The translations under genes were made by a program, and so were the position numbers. Shown piece by piece: positions 19,684 to 29,773 of a DNA stretch of 64,000 nt; the stretch's first letter is position 1; each line of letters opens with the position of its first letter. This DNA comes from Inhella inkyongensis. Its GTDB lineage: Bacteria; Pseudomonadota; Gammaproteobacteria; Burkholderiales; Burkholderiaceae_C. The DNA is taken from positions 2,294,001 through 2,358,000 of the forward strand of contig NZ_CP040709.1 of NCBI RefSeq assembly GCF_005952805.1, read 5' to 3'. The notes below the pieces were generated by a model. The model had not been told where the DNA came from. It saw only the letters and a list, made by a program, of their open reading frames with translations, and did not search any database.

Positions 19684-20538
19684 CTACCAACCCTGCTCTG
19701 GAAGTGGGTATTGCAGCCGCAGCCGCAGCTCGCGCTTCATGCGCGCATTGCCGATGCGGCGCGACTCGCCCAGAAAGCTCAGCTGCATGGGGGTGAGCAG
19801 CTGCTGCGCATCGGCCCGGGAGACGCGCAGCGCGCGCGGCAGGCCCAGGCGGTCGGCCGCCAGGTCGAAGTGCTCGCCCATGCGGCGCTCGCTGTCGTCC
19901 ACCACGTTGTAGGCGCGCAGCGGGCCGGCCAGGAAGAGCGCACGCCAGCAGGCCCGGGCCAGGTCATCGGCATGGATGTGGTTGGTGAACACATCGTCCT
20001 CGGGCCGCAGCAGCGGCCGCCCGGCCAGCAGGCGTTCGCGCGGATGGCCCTCGCGGTCGGCGGCATAGATGCCGGGTGCGCGCAGGATGGCCAAGGCCAC
20101 GGCGTGGCTGCGGGCCCAGTCGCGCAACCGGTCTTCGGCATCCACCCGGCGGCGGGCGCGCTCGGTGGCGGCGCGGCGCGGCGCGGTCTCGTCAATGCGC
20201 GCGCCCTGGCAGTCGCCATAGACCCCGGTGGTCGAGACATAGACGAATCGACGTGGCGCGTGGCCGCGCCCCAACGCAGCCAGCAGGTGACGGGTGCGGC
20301 TGTCCTGGCCCCCGGCTCCCGGCGGCGGCGCCAGGTGCAGCACCGCATCAAAGGCGCCGGCCAGGCGTGCCAGGCTGGCTGGTTGGTCCAGATCGCCGCG
20401 CAGCAGGCGCACGCCGCTGCCGCGCCAGGCGGCCAGTTTGTCGGGGTCGCGCGCCAGCACCGTCACCGCAACGCCCAAGGGCAGCAGGCCCAAAAAGCGC
20501 TGCCCCACATCACCACACCCCACCACCAAGAGCCGCAT
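19684..20538 (-). CDS. NAD(P)-dependent epimerase/dehydratase (extended SDR)
   Basis: 284 residues. The N-terminal Rossmann motif is VVGCGDVGQRFL; RFVYVSTTGVYGD is the conserved strand with the catalytic Thr/Tyr region, followed by LRAPGIY and NHIHADDLA. It resembles the YeeZ-like branch of NAD-dependent epimerases. The substrate is unknown. It is divergent from the flavoreductase gene with 51 bases between the starts. Confidence 0.8.
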   Translation of the reverse strand: MRLLVVGCGDVGQRFLGLLPLGVAVTVLARDPDKLAAWRGSGVRLLRGDLDQPASLARLAGAFDAVLHLAPPPGAGGQDSRTRHLLAALGRGHAPRRFVYVSTTGVYGDCQGARIDETAPRRAATERARRRVDAEDRLRDWARSHAVALAILRAPGIYAADREGHPRERLLAGRPLLRPEDDVFTNHIHADDLARACWRALFLAGPLRAYNVVDDSERRMGEHFDLAADRLGLPRALRVSRADAQQLLTPMQLSFLGESRRIGNARMKRELRLRLQYPLPEQGW

Positions 20539-20589
20539 ACCGTCTTCCTATGACAATGCGCGCCAGTCTAGTTTCAGCCCCTGCTCCCC

Positions 20590-21615
20590 ATGTCCCTGAC
20601 CGTCACCGTTCAGCCCGCCGGCCGCACCCTGGAAGTGCCGCGCGACGCCACCATCCTGGCCGCCGCCATCGAGCAAGGCATTCCCCTGCCCTATGGCTGC
20701 AAGGACGGCGCCTGTGGCAGCTGCAAATGCAAGCTCATCGAAGGCCGCGTCATCCACGGGGTGCACCAGAGCAAGGCCCTGAGCGCCGAGGAGGAAGCTG
20801 CCGGCTTCATCCTGACCTGCTGCGCCACGCCGCAGACCGACTGCACGCTGGAGGCGCGCAATGTGCCGGCCGAGGGCCTGCACCCGGTGCTGAAGATGCC
20901 GGTGCGCGTGGCCAGCGTGGCCAAGCCCGCCGCCGATGTGCTGCTGCTCACCCTGCAACTGCCGGCCAACCAGAGCTTTCAGTACCACGCCGGCCAGTAC
21001 CTCGAGTTCATCCTGCGCGATGGCAGCCGCCGCGCCTACTCCATGGCCAATGCCCCCGGCAGCCTGGAGAACCAGGCCCAGCTGCACATTCGCCACATGC
21101 CAGGCGGCAAGTTCACCGACCATGCCTTCAGCGCCCTGAAGGAGCGCGACATCCTGCGCGCCGAAGGACCGTTTGGCAGCTTCTTCCTGCGCCGCGAGAG
21201 CAACAAGCCCATGGTCTTCCTGGCCAGTGGCACCGGCTTTGCACCCATCAAGGCCTTGCTGGAGCAGCTCGAAGCCGAGGGCAACACGCGCGCGGTCAGC
21301 CTGTATTGGGGCGGGCGCCGCCCAGCCGATCTGTATCTGCACGACTGGGTGGTGGCCGCCGCCAACCGCCTGCCCTGGCTGCGCTACGTGCCCGTGTGCT
21401 CAGACGCCCTGCCCGAGGACGGCTGGAGCGGCCGCACCGGCTTTGTGCACCAGGCCGTGTTGCAGGACCAGGCGGACTTGAGCGGCCATGAGGTCTACGC
21501 CTGCGGCGCGCCCATCGTCGTCGAGTCGGCCAAGCGCGACTACGCGGCAGCCGGCTTGCCCGATGAGGCCTTCTACGCCGATTCCTTCACCTCTGAGGCT
21601 GATAAGCACGGCTGA
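20590..21615 (+). CDS. 2Fe-2S flavin reductase (CDP-6-deoxy-3,4-glucoseen reductase type)
   Basis: 341 residues. A plant-type 2Fe-2S ferredoxin domain (about 1-90) has GCKDGACGSCKCKL and a later Cys in LTCCATP. A FAD domain follows (RAYSMANAPG binds FAD), and then a NAD(P)H domain with FLASGTGFAPIKALLE and CGAPIVVE. The family moves electrons from NAD(P)H through FAD to the 2Fe-2S centre and on to an oxygenase or dehydratase. The next gene, 3 bases away, encodes a non-haem iron oxygenase, but 2OG enzymes do not need a reductase, so that link is only positional. Confidence 0.85.
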   Translation: MSLTVTVQPAGRTLEVPRDATILAAAIEQGIPLPYGCKDGACGSCKCKLIEGRVIHGVHQSKALSAEEEAAGFILTCCATPQTDCTLEARNVPAEGLHPVLKMPVRVASVAKPAADVLLLTLQLPANQSFQYHAGQYLEFILRDGSRRAYSMANAPGSLENQAQLHIRHMPGGKFTDHAFSALKERDILRAEGPFGSFFLRRESNKPMVFLASGTGFAPIKALLEQLEAEGNTRAVSLYWGGRRPADLYLHDWVVAAANRLPWLRYVPVCSDALPEDGWSGRTGFVHQAVLQDQADLSGHEVYACGAPIVVESAKRDYAAAGLPDEAFYADSFTSEADKHG

Positions 21616-21618
21616 TCG

Positions 21619-22347
21619 ATGTTCAAGCCCCCGTTTGTCGACGGCGACCAGGCCGACACCGCGCTCTGCGGCCAAGGCTATGCCGTGCTCTCGCCCCAAG
21701 GCTGCGAGCAGTGGCTGGGTGCACCGCTGGCCGAGCTGCTGGCCTTGCAGCCCTTCTGGAATGACCTGCCCCCCGATGCCTATCTGCGCGACGGCGGGCG
21801 TTACCGCTCACGCCGCCACGGCAGCTTTGTGGTGACCGGTGATCGCGTGGACGAGGTGCCGCACCGCGCGCACTGGCAGCCGCTGGACTACAACGCCTTG
21901 CACGGGGGCATCGAGCGCTGGTTCGAGCCCCTGGACCCGGCGCTGCCCCCGCGGCCGGTGTGGCAAGCCCTTCTGCGCCGACTGGCCCGCAGTGCCGATG
22001 CTTTGCGAGGCGCCCAGCCCTGGTTCACCGAGGCCCACTGCTTTCGCATCGACACCGAGGGCGGCATCGGCCGCCCCACGCCCGAAGGCGCGCACCGCGA
22101 CGGCGTGGACCTGGTGGCCGTGCTCCTGATGCAACGCCAGCACCTCAAGGGCGGCGAAACCCGCGTCTTCGAGGCCGCCGGGCCGGCCGGCCAGCGCTTC
22201 ACCCTCACCGAACCCGGCAGCCTCTTGCTGCTGGATGATCCGCGTGTGATCCACGAAGCCACCCCCATCCAACCGGAAGGGGCGGAGCGTGGCGTTCGCG
22301 ATACCCTCGTCATCACCCTTCGTTCGGGCGGCTTCCAAGATCCCTGA
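21619..22347 (+). CDS. 2OG-Fe(II) dioxygenase family protein
   Basis: 242 residues. RYRSRRHGSFVV is a family mark, AHRDGVDLVAVLLM carries the His-x-Asp iron ligands, and RVIHEATPI supplies the distal His, with Arg in VITLRSGGF as the likely 2-oxoglutarate ligand. It matches the family that contains bacterial free L-amino-acid hydroxylases such as isoleucine dioxygenase, so a hydroxy amino acid product is plausible but not shown. It lies 3 bases after the flavoreductase gene and 80 bases before an amino-acid dehydrogenase gene. Confidence 0.8.
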   Translation: MFKPPFVDGDQADTALCGQGYAVLSPQGCEQWLGAPLAELLALQPFWNDLPPDAYLRDGGRYRSRRHGSFVVTGDRVDEVPHRAHWQPLDYNALHGGIERWFEPLDPALPPRPVWQALLRRLARSADALRGAQPWFTEAHCFRIDTEGGIGRPTPEGAHRDGVDLVAVLLMQRQHLKGGETRVFEAAGPAGQRFTLTEPGSLLLLDDPRVIHEATPIQPEGAERGVRDTLVITLRSGGFQDP

Positions 22348-22427
22348 AGCTCGCCTGAGCACCCTCCCGGCCGCCGCGCCACAAGTGCGACCGGCCCTGT
22401 CATCCCCCCCTGAGAAAGCCCTACCCC

Positions 22428-23477
22428 ATGCCTTCCTTTTTCGGCCTGCCCCACCAAGCCCCGCACGAGCGCGTGCTGATCGCCGCCGACGCCGCCAGCG
22501 GCTTGCGCACCATGATTGCGGTGCACAGCACCGCCCGTGGCCCTGCCTTCGGCGGCTGCCGCCTGTGGGCCTACGAAAACGATCTGGCCGCGCACCACGA
22601 CGCGCTGCGCCTCTCGCAGGGCATGAGCATGAAGAACGCCCTGGCCGGCCTGCCCTTTGGCGGCGGCAAGGCCGTGATCGTCAAGCCCAAGGGCGACTTT
22701 GACCGCGCCGCCCTCTTTGCCGCCTTTGCGCGCGCCGTGGACAGCCTGCAAGGCGCCTACATCACCGCCGAGGACGTGGGCACCACCACCGCCGACATGC
22801 GCGGCGTGCAGGCCCTGACGCAATACGTCTCGGGCATTCCGCGCGAAGGCGCCTTCGGCGGCGACCCCAGCCCCAAGACCGCCTGGGGCGTGTTCGTCTC
22901 CATCCAGGCCGGCGCCAAGATGGTGCTGGGCCGCAGTGATCTGCAAGGCCTGAAGGTCGCCATCCAGGGCCTGGGCGCCGTGGGCTGGCATCTGGCCGAG
23001 TTCCTGCACAAGGCCGGCGCCCAGCTCATCGTGGCCGACATCGACCCCGCCAAGACCGCCAAGGCCCAAGCCCAGTTCGGCGCCACCGTGGTGGGCGTGG
23101 AGCAGATCCTGGCCGTGCCCTGCGACGTCTTGGCGCCCTGCGCGCTGGGGGCCTCGCTCAACGCCACCAGCATCCCCGCACTGCAAACCAAGCTGATCTG
23201 TGGCGCCGCCAACAACCAACTGGCCCTGCCCGCCGACGGTGACGCGCTGGCCAAGCAGGGCATCACCTACCTGCCCGACTACCTGGTCAATGCGGGCGGC
23301 ATCATTTCGGTGGCGCGGGAGTACCGCAATGAAGGCGAAGAAGGCGCGGTGATGGCCGAGGTCAGCCGCATTGCAGAACGCGTGGATGAGCTGCTGGCCC
23401 GCATCAAGACCAGCGGCCGCACCCCGGCCGCCGAGGCCGATGCCTGGGCGCAGAGCCTGCTCGTGAAGCCGGCCTGA
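22428..23477 (+). CDS. Leu/Val/Phe-type amino acid dehydrogenase
   Basis: 349 residues. The N-terminal domain has FGGCRLW and MSMKNALAGLPFGGGKAVI with the substrate-binding and catalytic lysines. A NAD-binding domain follows with AIQGLGAVGWHLAEFL, and GAANNQL and LVNAGGIISV are typical of the Glu/Leu/Phe/Val dehydrogenase family. It oxidatively deaminates a branched or aromatic amino acid to the 2-oxo acid. It faces the liv transporter genes across a terminator, which fits branched-chain amino acid use. Confidence 0.88.
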   Translation: MPSFFGLPHQAPHERVLIAADAASGLRTMIAVHSTARGPAFGGCRLWAYENDLAAHHDALRLSQGMSMKNALAGLPFGGGKAVIVKPKGDFDRAALFAAFARAVDSLQGAYITAEDVGTTTADMRGVQALTQYVSGIPREGAFGGDPSPKTAWGVFVSIQAGAKMVLGRSDLQGLKVAIQGLGAVGWHLAEFLHKAGAQLIVADIDPAKTAKAQAQFGATVVGVEQILAVPCDVLAPCALGASLNATSIPALQTKLICGAANNQLALPADGDALAKQGITYLPDYLVNAGGIISVAREYRNEGEEGAVMAEVSRIAERVDELLARIKTSGRTPAAEADAWAQSLLVKPA

Positions 23478-23494
23478 GCTCGCGGAACGACAAA

Positions 23495-23524
23495 TGAAAA
23501 CGGGGCCCGCAGGCCCCGTTTTCA
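23495..23524. terminator. Bidirectional intrinsic terminator dehydrogenase / livF
   Basis: A perfect 13-bp stem (TGAAAACGGGGCC, loop CGCA), with A-run and T-run ends on both strands, sits between convergent genes. Confidence 0.9.
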
Positions 23525-23539
23525 TGCTCGGCTTGAGGC

Positions 23540-24256
23540 TTACTCGCCAAGGTAAGCCGCGCGCACCTTGGGGTCGGCCAGCAGCTCCTTGCCGGGGCCG
23601 GTCATGGTGACGAGGCCGCTCTCCATCACATAGCCGCGGCTGGCGATCTGCAGCGCGCGGCTGGCGTTTTGCTCCACCAGCAGCACCGTCACTCCTTGGC
23701 CGTGGATCTCGTTCACGACCTCGAAGATCTTGTCCACCATGATGGGCGACAGGCCCATGCTGGGCTCGTCCAGCAGCAAGAGCTTGGGCCGCGCCATCAG
23801 CGCGCGACCCATGGCCAGCATCTGCTGCTCGCCCCCGCTCATGGTGCCGGCCAGCTGATCCCGGCGCTCTTTGAGACGCGGGAAGAAGGTGAACACGCGC
23901 TCCATGTCGGACTCGATGCCCGCCTTGTCGCTCCTCGTGTAGGCGCCCATCTGCAGGTTCTCGACGATGGTCATGCGGGTGAAGGTGCCGCGCCCTTCGG
24001 GCACCATCACCAGGCCTTGTTTGGCCAGGTCCCAGGCGCCTTGGCCACGGATGCTGCGGCCCAGGTATTTGATGTCGCCATCGGCCACCGGTTGCAGCCC
24101 GGTGACGGCCTTGAGCGTGGTGCTCTTGCCCGCGCCGTTGGCGCCAATCAGGCTGACCAGTTCGCCCTCGCGCACCTCAAAGCCCACGCCCTTGACGGCC
24201 TGGATGCCGCCGTAGGCGACCTTGAGGTTCTCGACTTGCAGCAAGATGTCTTTCAT
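23540..24256 (-). CDS. livF: Branched-chain amino acid ABC transporter ATP-binding protein LivF
   Basis: 238 residues. Walker A GANGAGKSTT, signature MSGGEQQML, Walker B LLLLDEPSMGLSP and the H-region LLVEQNASRAL are all present. It energises uptake of hydrophobic amino acids with LivG/H/M. It is last of the minus-strand order livH-livM-livG-livF. A GC-rich repeat separates it from livG, and GAAAGGA lies before its ATG. Confidence 0.93.
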   Translation of the reverse strand: MKDILLQVENLKVAYGGIQAVKGVGFEVREGELVSLIGANGAGKSTTLKAVTGLQPVADGDIKYLGRSIRGQGAWDLAKQGLVMVPEGRGTFTRMTIVENLQMGAYTRSDKAGIESDMERVFTFFPRLKERRDQLAGTMSGGEQQMLAMGRALMARPKLLLLDEPSMGLSPIMVDKIFEVVNEIHGQGVTVLLVEQNASRALQIASRGYVMESGLVTMTGPGKELLADPKVRAAYLGE

Positions 24257-24309
24257 TTCGATCCTTTCATTTCGGCTCCGGCCGCGGAGGTGCTCGACCT
24301 ATCAAGCGG

Positions 24310-24387
24310 CCGCCGTGGAACCGGCTTGGCCGGGCCACTGGCGGCGCCCCCTTGAGGGGGAGGCGGCGCAGCCGCTTCGGGGGTGGG
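24310..24387 (-). repeat. GC-rich intergenic palindromic repeat
   Basis: Read on the minus strand it starts directly after the livG stop: CCCCCGAAGCGGC, a C-run/G-run hairpin, then CCAGTGG-CCCGGC-AAGCCG-TTCCACGG. The copy at 45830-45901 matches it over nearly its whole length in the same order and also touches a stop codon. It contains two GC-rich inverted repeats and could weaken readthrough into livF or stabilise the upstream message. Confidence 0.75.
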
Positions 24388-25158
24388 TCAATGTCCTGCG
24401 CCGAGGTAGGCCTCGATGACTTTTGCGTTGCTTTGCACCTCGGCCGGGGTGCCTTCGGCGATCTGTTTGCCGTAGTCCAGCACGGTGACGCGGTCGCATA
24501 GGCCCATCACGAGCTTGACGTCGTGCTCGATCAAGAGAATCGTGCGGCCGTCCTTGCGGATGCGGTCGATGAGCTCGCGCAGCACCACCTTCTCGGTGGC
24601 GTTCATGCCGGCAGCGGGTTCGTCCAGCGCGATCAGCTGCGGGTCGGTGGCCAGGGCCCGCGCAATCTCCAGCCGGCGTTGGTCGCCGTAAGAGAGGGTG
24701 CGGGCGCGGAAGTCGGCGTACTTGCCGATGCCCACGTAGTCCAGCAACTCGCGGGCGCGCGCCTCGATGGCCTGCTCTTCGGCCTTGAAGGCGGGGGTGC
24801 GCAGGATGGCGCCCAAGAGGCCCGAGTGCGTGCGCACGTGCCGCCCCACCATGACGTTCTCGGCGGCGGTCATTTCGGGGAAGAGGCGGATGTTTTGGAA
24901 GGTGCGTGCAATGCCGGCCTTGGCCACCAGGTGCACGGCCGCGGGCTTGTAGGCGCTGCCGCCGAGCTCGAAGTGGCCGCCATCGGGCACATACAGGCCC
25001 GTGATGACGTTGAAGAAGGTGGTCTTGCCCGCGCCGTTGGGGCCGATCAGGCCGTAGACCTGGCCGCGCTCGATGGTGATGCCCACCTCCGAGAGGGCCT
25101 GCACGCCGCCGAAGCGTTTGCTGGCGCCCTGGACTTTGAGAACGATGTTTTGACTCAT
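24388..25158 (-). CDS. livG: Branched-chain amino acid ABC transporter ATP-binding protein LivG
   Basis: 256 residues. Walker A GPNGAGKTTF, LSYGDQRRLEIARAL signature region, LIALDEPAAGMN Walker B and LLIEHDVKLVM are present; the C-terminal AEVQSNAKVIEAYLG is the LivG tail. It is the second ATPase of the Liv importer. Ten bases separate its start from the livM stop. Confidence 0.93.
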   Translation of the reverse strand: MSQNIVLKVQGASKRFGGVQALSEVGITIERGQVYGLIGPNGAGKTTFFNVITGLYVPDGGHFELGGSAYKPAAVHLVAKAGIARTFQNIRLFPEMTAAENVMVGRHVRTHSGLLGAILRTPAFKAEEQAIEARARELLDYVGIGKYADFRARTLSYGDQRRLEIARALATDPQLIALDEPAAGMNATEKVVLRELIDRIRKDGRTILLIEHDVKLVMGLCDRVTVLDYGKQIAEGTPAEVQSNAKVIEAYLGAGH

Positions 25159-25168
25159 GGGCTGATCC

Positions 25169-26248
<1,080 letters not shown>

Positions 26249-26260
26249 GTGCAAGCTCCT

Positions 26261-27184
26261 TCAGGCTCGATCAGCAACGCGCTCGCCCAAGAGGCCGGAA
26301 GGCCGCAAGGTCAGCACCAGGATCAGCGCCACAAAGGCAAAGATGTCGGCGTAGTGGCTGCCCAGCACGCCGCCGGTCAGGTCGCCCAGATAGCCCGCGC
26401 CGATGGCCTCAATGAGCCCCAGCAAGAGCCCGCCCACCACCGCGCCGGCCAGGTTGCCAATGCCCCCCAGCACTGCGGCCGTGAAGGCTTTGAGGCCCGG
26501 CATGAAACCCATGCTGTGCTGGGCCACGCCGTAATTGGCCGCCCACATCAGGCCGGCCACGGCCGCGAGCGTGGCCCCGATCACGAAGGTGGCCGAGATC
26601 ACGAAGTCGGGCTTGACGCCCATCAGCGCCGCCACCTTGGGGTTCTCGGCGGTGGCGCGCATGGCGCGGCCCAGCTTGGTCTTATTGACCAGCCACATCA
26701 GCGCGGCCAAGAGCACCGCCGTCGTGCCCAGGATCAGCACCTGGGTGACCGAGATCACCGGCCCGCCGAGGTCAAAGGGCTCGGTGGGCAGGAGCAGCGG
26801 GAAAGGCTTGGGATTGGGCTTCCAGATCACCATGGCCAGGGTCTGCAGCAGCAGGCTCATGCCCATGGCGGTGATCAAGGGGGCCAGGCGCGGCGCGTTG
26901 CGCAGCGGCCGGTAGGCGATCTTCTCGATGGAGAAATTGACCACCGAACACACGACGATGGCGCACAAGAGCGCCACGAGCATCAAGGCCCAGCCCGGCA
27001 GGCCCGAGCCGGCGAGCGCACCGATCACGGTCCAGCTGACCAGGGCCCCGATCATCAAGATCTCGCCGTGCGCGAAATTGATCAGGTTGATGATGCCGTA
27101 CACCATCGTGTAGCCCAGCGCCACCAGGGCGTACATCGCCCCCAGCACCAGGCCATTGATGAGTTGTTGAACAAAGACTTCCAA
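26261..27184 (-). CDS. livH: Branched-chain amino acid ABC transporter permease LivH
   Basis: 307 residues. The TTG at 27184 is preferred: GGAG lies 6 bases upstream and it gives the family start MEVFVQQLINGLVLG; a GTG six codons upstream is possible. YGIINLINFAHGEILMIGA and RATAENPKVAALMGV are conserved LivH segments. It is the first liv gene here. No livK/livJ binding-protein gene is adjacent, so the substrate receptor must be encoded elsewhere. Confidence 0.92.
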   Translation of the reverse strand: MEVFVQQLINGLVLGAMYALVALGYTMVYGIINLINFAHGEILMIGALVSWTVIGALAGSGLPGWALMLVALLCAIVVCSVVNFSIEKIAYRPLRNAPRLAPLITAMGMSLLLQTLAMVIWKPNPKPFPLLLPTEPFDLGGPVISVTQVLILGTTAVLLAALMWLVNKTKLGRAMRATAENPKVAALMGVKPDFVISATFVIGATLAAVAGLMWAANYGVAQHSMGFMPGLKAFTAAVLGGIGNLAGAVVGGLLLGLIEAIGAGYLGDLTGGVLGSHYADIFAFVALILVLTLRPSGLLGERVADRA

Positions 27185-27295
27185 GGGGCTCTCCTCGTGC
27201 ACGCTTCATAGAGCGCGGCGGATTATGAGAGCCCCTCGGCCCGGGATCGGGCCTGGGATAACCCGCTGGACCCCAGCGGGTGTTTCACACTGGAA

Positions 27296-28411
27296 TCAAG
27301 ACCAGAAGGTCTTGGGATCGACGTAAGGCTTGCCCAGGTCGCGCGCCACGGCCTCGAAGGTGATCTGGCCTTCGTGCACCGTCAGGCCGTTGGCCAGATG
27401 GGCATCGGCCGCGCAGGCCGCCTTCCAACCCTTATTGGCCAGTGCCAAGGTGAAGGGCAGCGTCGCGTTGTTCAGCGCAAAGGCCGAGGTGCGCGGCACG
27501 GCGCCGGGCATATTGGCGACGCAGTAGTGAACGATGCCGTCGACCTCGTAGGTGGGTTCGGCATGCGTGGTGGCGTGCGAGGTCTCGAAGCAGCCGCCCT
27601 GGTCGATGGCGACGTCCACGATCACGGCGCCGGGCTTCATGCGGCTGAGTTGCTCGCGACGGATCAGCTTGGGGGCCGAGGCGCCGGGCACCAGCACCGC
27701 ACCCACCACCAGATCGGCCGAAAGCACGGCGGCCTCGGTGTTGTCGATGTTGGCGTACTGGGTGACCAGACGGCCGCCGAAGACCTCGTCGAGCTGGCGC
27801 AGGCGCGGCAGCGAGCGGTCCAGCACCACCACCTCGGCGCCCAGGCCCATGGCCATGCGCGCGGCATGCGTGCCCACCACGCCGCCGCCGATGACCACCA
27901 CCTTGGCCGGCGCCACGCCGGGCACGCCACCGAGCAACACGCCACGGCCACCATTGGCCTTTTGCAGCGCCACGGCACCCACCTGAATGGCCATGCGACC
28001 GGCCACTTCACTCATCGGCGCCAGCAGCGGCAGGGCACCGCGCGCGTCGGTGATGGTTTCGTAGGCAATGGCCGTACAGCCGCTCTTGATCAGGCCTTCT
28101 GCCTGCTCGGGGTCCGGTGCCAGGTGCAGATAGGTGAAGAGCAGTTGGCCCTTCTTGAGCATCGCGGTCTCGGTGGGCTGGGGCTCCTTGACCTTGACGA
28201 TCATCTCGGCCTGGTCAAACACCGCCTTGGCGTCGGGCAGGATCTGCGCGCCGGCAGCCTGGTATTCGGCATCGGAGCAACCAATGCCCTTGCCGGCACC
28301 GGACTGCAGCAGCACGGTGTGGCCGGCGGCCGTCAGCTCACGCACGCTGGGCGGCGTCAGGCCGACACGGTACTCATGGTTCTTGATTTCGGTGGGGACG
28401 CCGATGCGCAT
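27296..28411 (-). CDS. ald: Alanine dehydrogenase
   Basis: 371 residues, the family length. [20 protein letters not shown] at the start, the Lys in [10 protein letters not shown], the NAD motif [16 protein letters not shown] and the late [15 protein letters not shown] are diagnostic. It interconverts L-alanine and pyruvate plus ammonia with NAD. It is transcribed divergently from an Lrp-type regulator gene, a common arrangement for amino-acid catabolic genes under Lrp-like control. Confidence 0.95.
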   Translation of the reverse strand: MRIGVPTEIKNHEYRVGLTPPSVRELTAAGHTVLLQSGAGKGIGCSDAEYQAAGAQILPDAKAVFDQAEMIVKVKEPQPTETAMLKKGQLLFTYLHLAPDPEQAEGLIKSGCTAIAYETITDARGALPLLAPMSEVAGRMAIQVGAVALQKANGGRGVLLGGVPGVAPAKVVVIGGGVVGTHAARMAMGLGAEVVVLDRSLPRLRQLDEVFGGRLVTQYANIDNTEAAVLSADLVVGAVLVPGASAPKLIRREQLSRMKPGAVIVDVAIDQGGCFETSHATTHAEPTYEVDGIVHYCVANMPGAVPRTSAFALNNATLPFTLALANKGWKAACAADAHLANGLTVHEGQITFEAVARDLGKPYVDPKTFWS

Positions 28412-28508
28412 GGTGCTGCTCCGCTAGGGGTAGAGAAAGGCGGAATGTTGGCCCTAAGCGCTTCGAATGGGCGTTCGAAAGAGGCCTGGGTAACTACCCG
28501 GTTTCTGC

Positions 28509-28525
28509 AAGATTCTGCGAATCTT
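28509..28525. promoter_or_regulatory. Candidate operator: 17-bp perfect dyad between ald and its regulator
   Basis: AAGATTC-TGC-GAATCTT, with 7-bp arms and a 3-bp centre, lies 32-48 bases before the regulator start and about 100 bases before ald. Its size and AT-rich flank (TTTAAGATAT) suit an Lrp/AsnC dimer site. Binding is inferred from position only. Confidence 0.45.
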
Positions 28526-28556
28526 TAAGATATCCGCAGCCGATTCACCGAAGAGA

Positions 28557-29030
28557 GTGCGCTTGGACACGACAAAAATTGACCGAACAGACCGTGCCAT
28601 GCTGGTGCGCCTGCAGGCCGACGGGCGCCTGAGCAATGCCGAGCTGGCGGAAGCCGTGGCGCTCTCCCCTTCGGCCTGCCTGCGGCGCTTGCAGCGCCTG
28701 GAGCACAGCGGGGTGATCCGCGGCTACCGGGCCGAGCTCAGTGGCGCGGCCATCGGGCGCGAACTGACGGTGTTCATCGAGGTGACGCTCTCCAACCAGA
28801 CCAATGCCGCACTGGACGCCTTCGAGCGCGCCGTGGCGGCCTGCCCCGATGTGCTGGAGTGCCATCTGATGAGCGGCGACTTCGATTACCTGCTGCGCGT
28901 CGCGGTGCCCGACATGGCGGGCTATGAAGCGGTACACCGGCACAAGATTTCGGCCTTTCCGCATGTGGCGCGGGTGCGCACGGCCTTTGCGATGCGCGCG
29001 GTGATTCCGCTGCGGGGCTACCCACTATGA
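28557..29030 (+). CDS. Lrp/AsnC family transcriptional regulator
   Basis: 157 residues from GTG (a TTG two codons later is also usable). The N-terminal helix-turn-helix has LQADGRLSNAELAEAVALSPSACLRRLQRLE. The C-terminal RAM domain carries the ligand-binding pattern VLECHLMSGDFDYLLRV. It probably senses an amino acid, perhaps alanine, and controls the divergent ald gene and itself. The ATGA overlap with the next gene shows translational coupling. Confidence 0.9.
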   Translation: MRLDTTKIDRTDRAMLVRLQADGRLSNAELAEAVALSPSACLRRLQRLEHSGVIRGYRAELSGAAIGRELTVFIEVTLSNQTNAALDAFERAVAACPDVLECHLMSGDFDYLLRVAVPDMAGYEAVHRHKISAFPHVARVRTAFAMRAVIPLRGYPL

Positions 29031-29773
29031 CCCCCCAAGAAATCGACGCCCTGCACGCCGCGATGGACGGCGGCGGCCCGCCCTGCCCCGTGCCGGACCT
29101 GGACTTACCTGCCGCCTATGCCTGTGCGCAGGCTTTGCATCAGCGCCGCCTGGCAGCAGGCTGGCAGCCAGCGGGCCGCAAGATCGGCCATACGCGGCAG
29201 GAGCTGTGGCCGGCGCTGGGCCTACAGGCGCCGAGTTGGGGCTGGCTCTACGCCGAACGCATGGGGCCGCTGTGGCAGCCCGAGCTCACCCCAACCCGTG
29301 AGCCCAAGGTAGAGCTGGAACTGGTGCTGCACCTAGGAACCACACCGCCGCCCGATGCGGACCTGAAGGCACTGCGGGCCTGCGTGGACCAGATCGCGCT
29401 GGGGCTGGAGTGGGTGGACCGCCCTTACACCGCGTGGAGCTTTCCGGTGCCGGCCTCGATTGCGGCCGGTGGAGTGCATCAGGGGCTCAGCCTGGGACCG
29501 CCACTGCCCCCCGATGCGGTGAATTGGGACACCCTGGAAGCACGCCTGCAAGTCGACGCCGCGGTGAGCGAGGGTGGCAGTGCCCTGGTGCTTGGCAGCC
29601 CGCTGCGCGCACTGGAGCGACTGCACAAACTGCTTCAGGAGCAGGGGCAGACTGGATTGCAAGCCGGCGAGTGGATCACCACCGGCGCCCTGGCCCCCGC
29701 CCTGCCGGTGCGTGCGGGTCAGCGCCTGGACGCGCAAATCAGCGGTCTGCCGCTTCTGACGATCTACCTATAG
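29027..29773 (+). CDS. 2-keto-4-pentenoate hydratase / oxaloacetate-decarboxylase-like family protein
   Basis: 248 residues. AGRKIGHT, REPKVELELVLHL and GLEWVDRPY match the MhpD/DmpE/DmpH-type fold, where the acidic residues bind a divalent metal. These enzymes hydrate 2-hydroxypenta-2,4-dienoate or decarboxylate 4-oxalocrotonate in meta-cleavage pathways, but no other such gene is near, so the substrate is uncertain. It starts inside the stop of the Lrp-type gene, and its last 35 bases overlap the convergent rarA gene. Confidence 0.72.
   Translation: MTPQEIDALHAAMDGGGPPCPVPDLDLPAAYACAQALHQRRLAAGWQPAGRKIGHTRQELWPALGLQAPSWGWLYAERMGPLWQPELTPTREPKVELELVLHLGTTPPPDADLKALRACVDQIALGLEWVDRPYTAWSFPVPASIAAGGVHQGLSLGPPLPPDAVNWDTLEARLQVDAAVSEGGSALVLGSPLRALERLHKLLQEQGQTGLQAGEWITTGALAPALPVRAGQRLDAQISGLPLLTIYL

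Noticed and set aside
27261..27281. Hairpin ACCCGCTGG/CCAGCGGGT between ald and livH as a terminator
   Set aside because: The stem is good but on the minus strand, the direction of ald, it is followed by TATCCC rather than a U-run; not strong enough to list.
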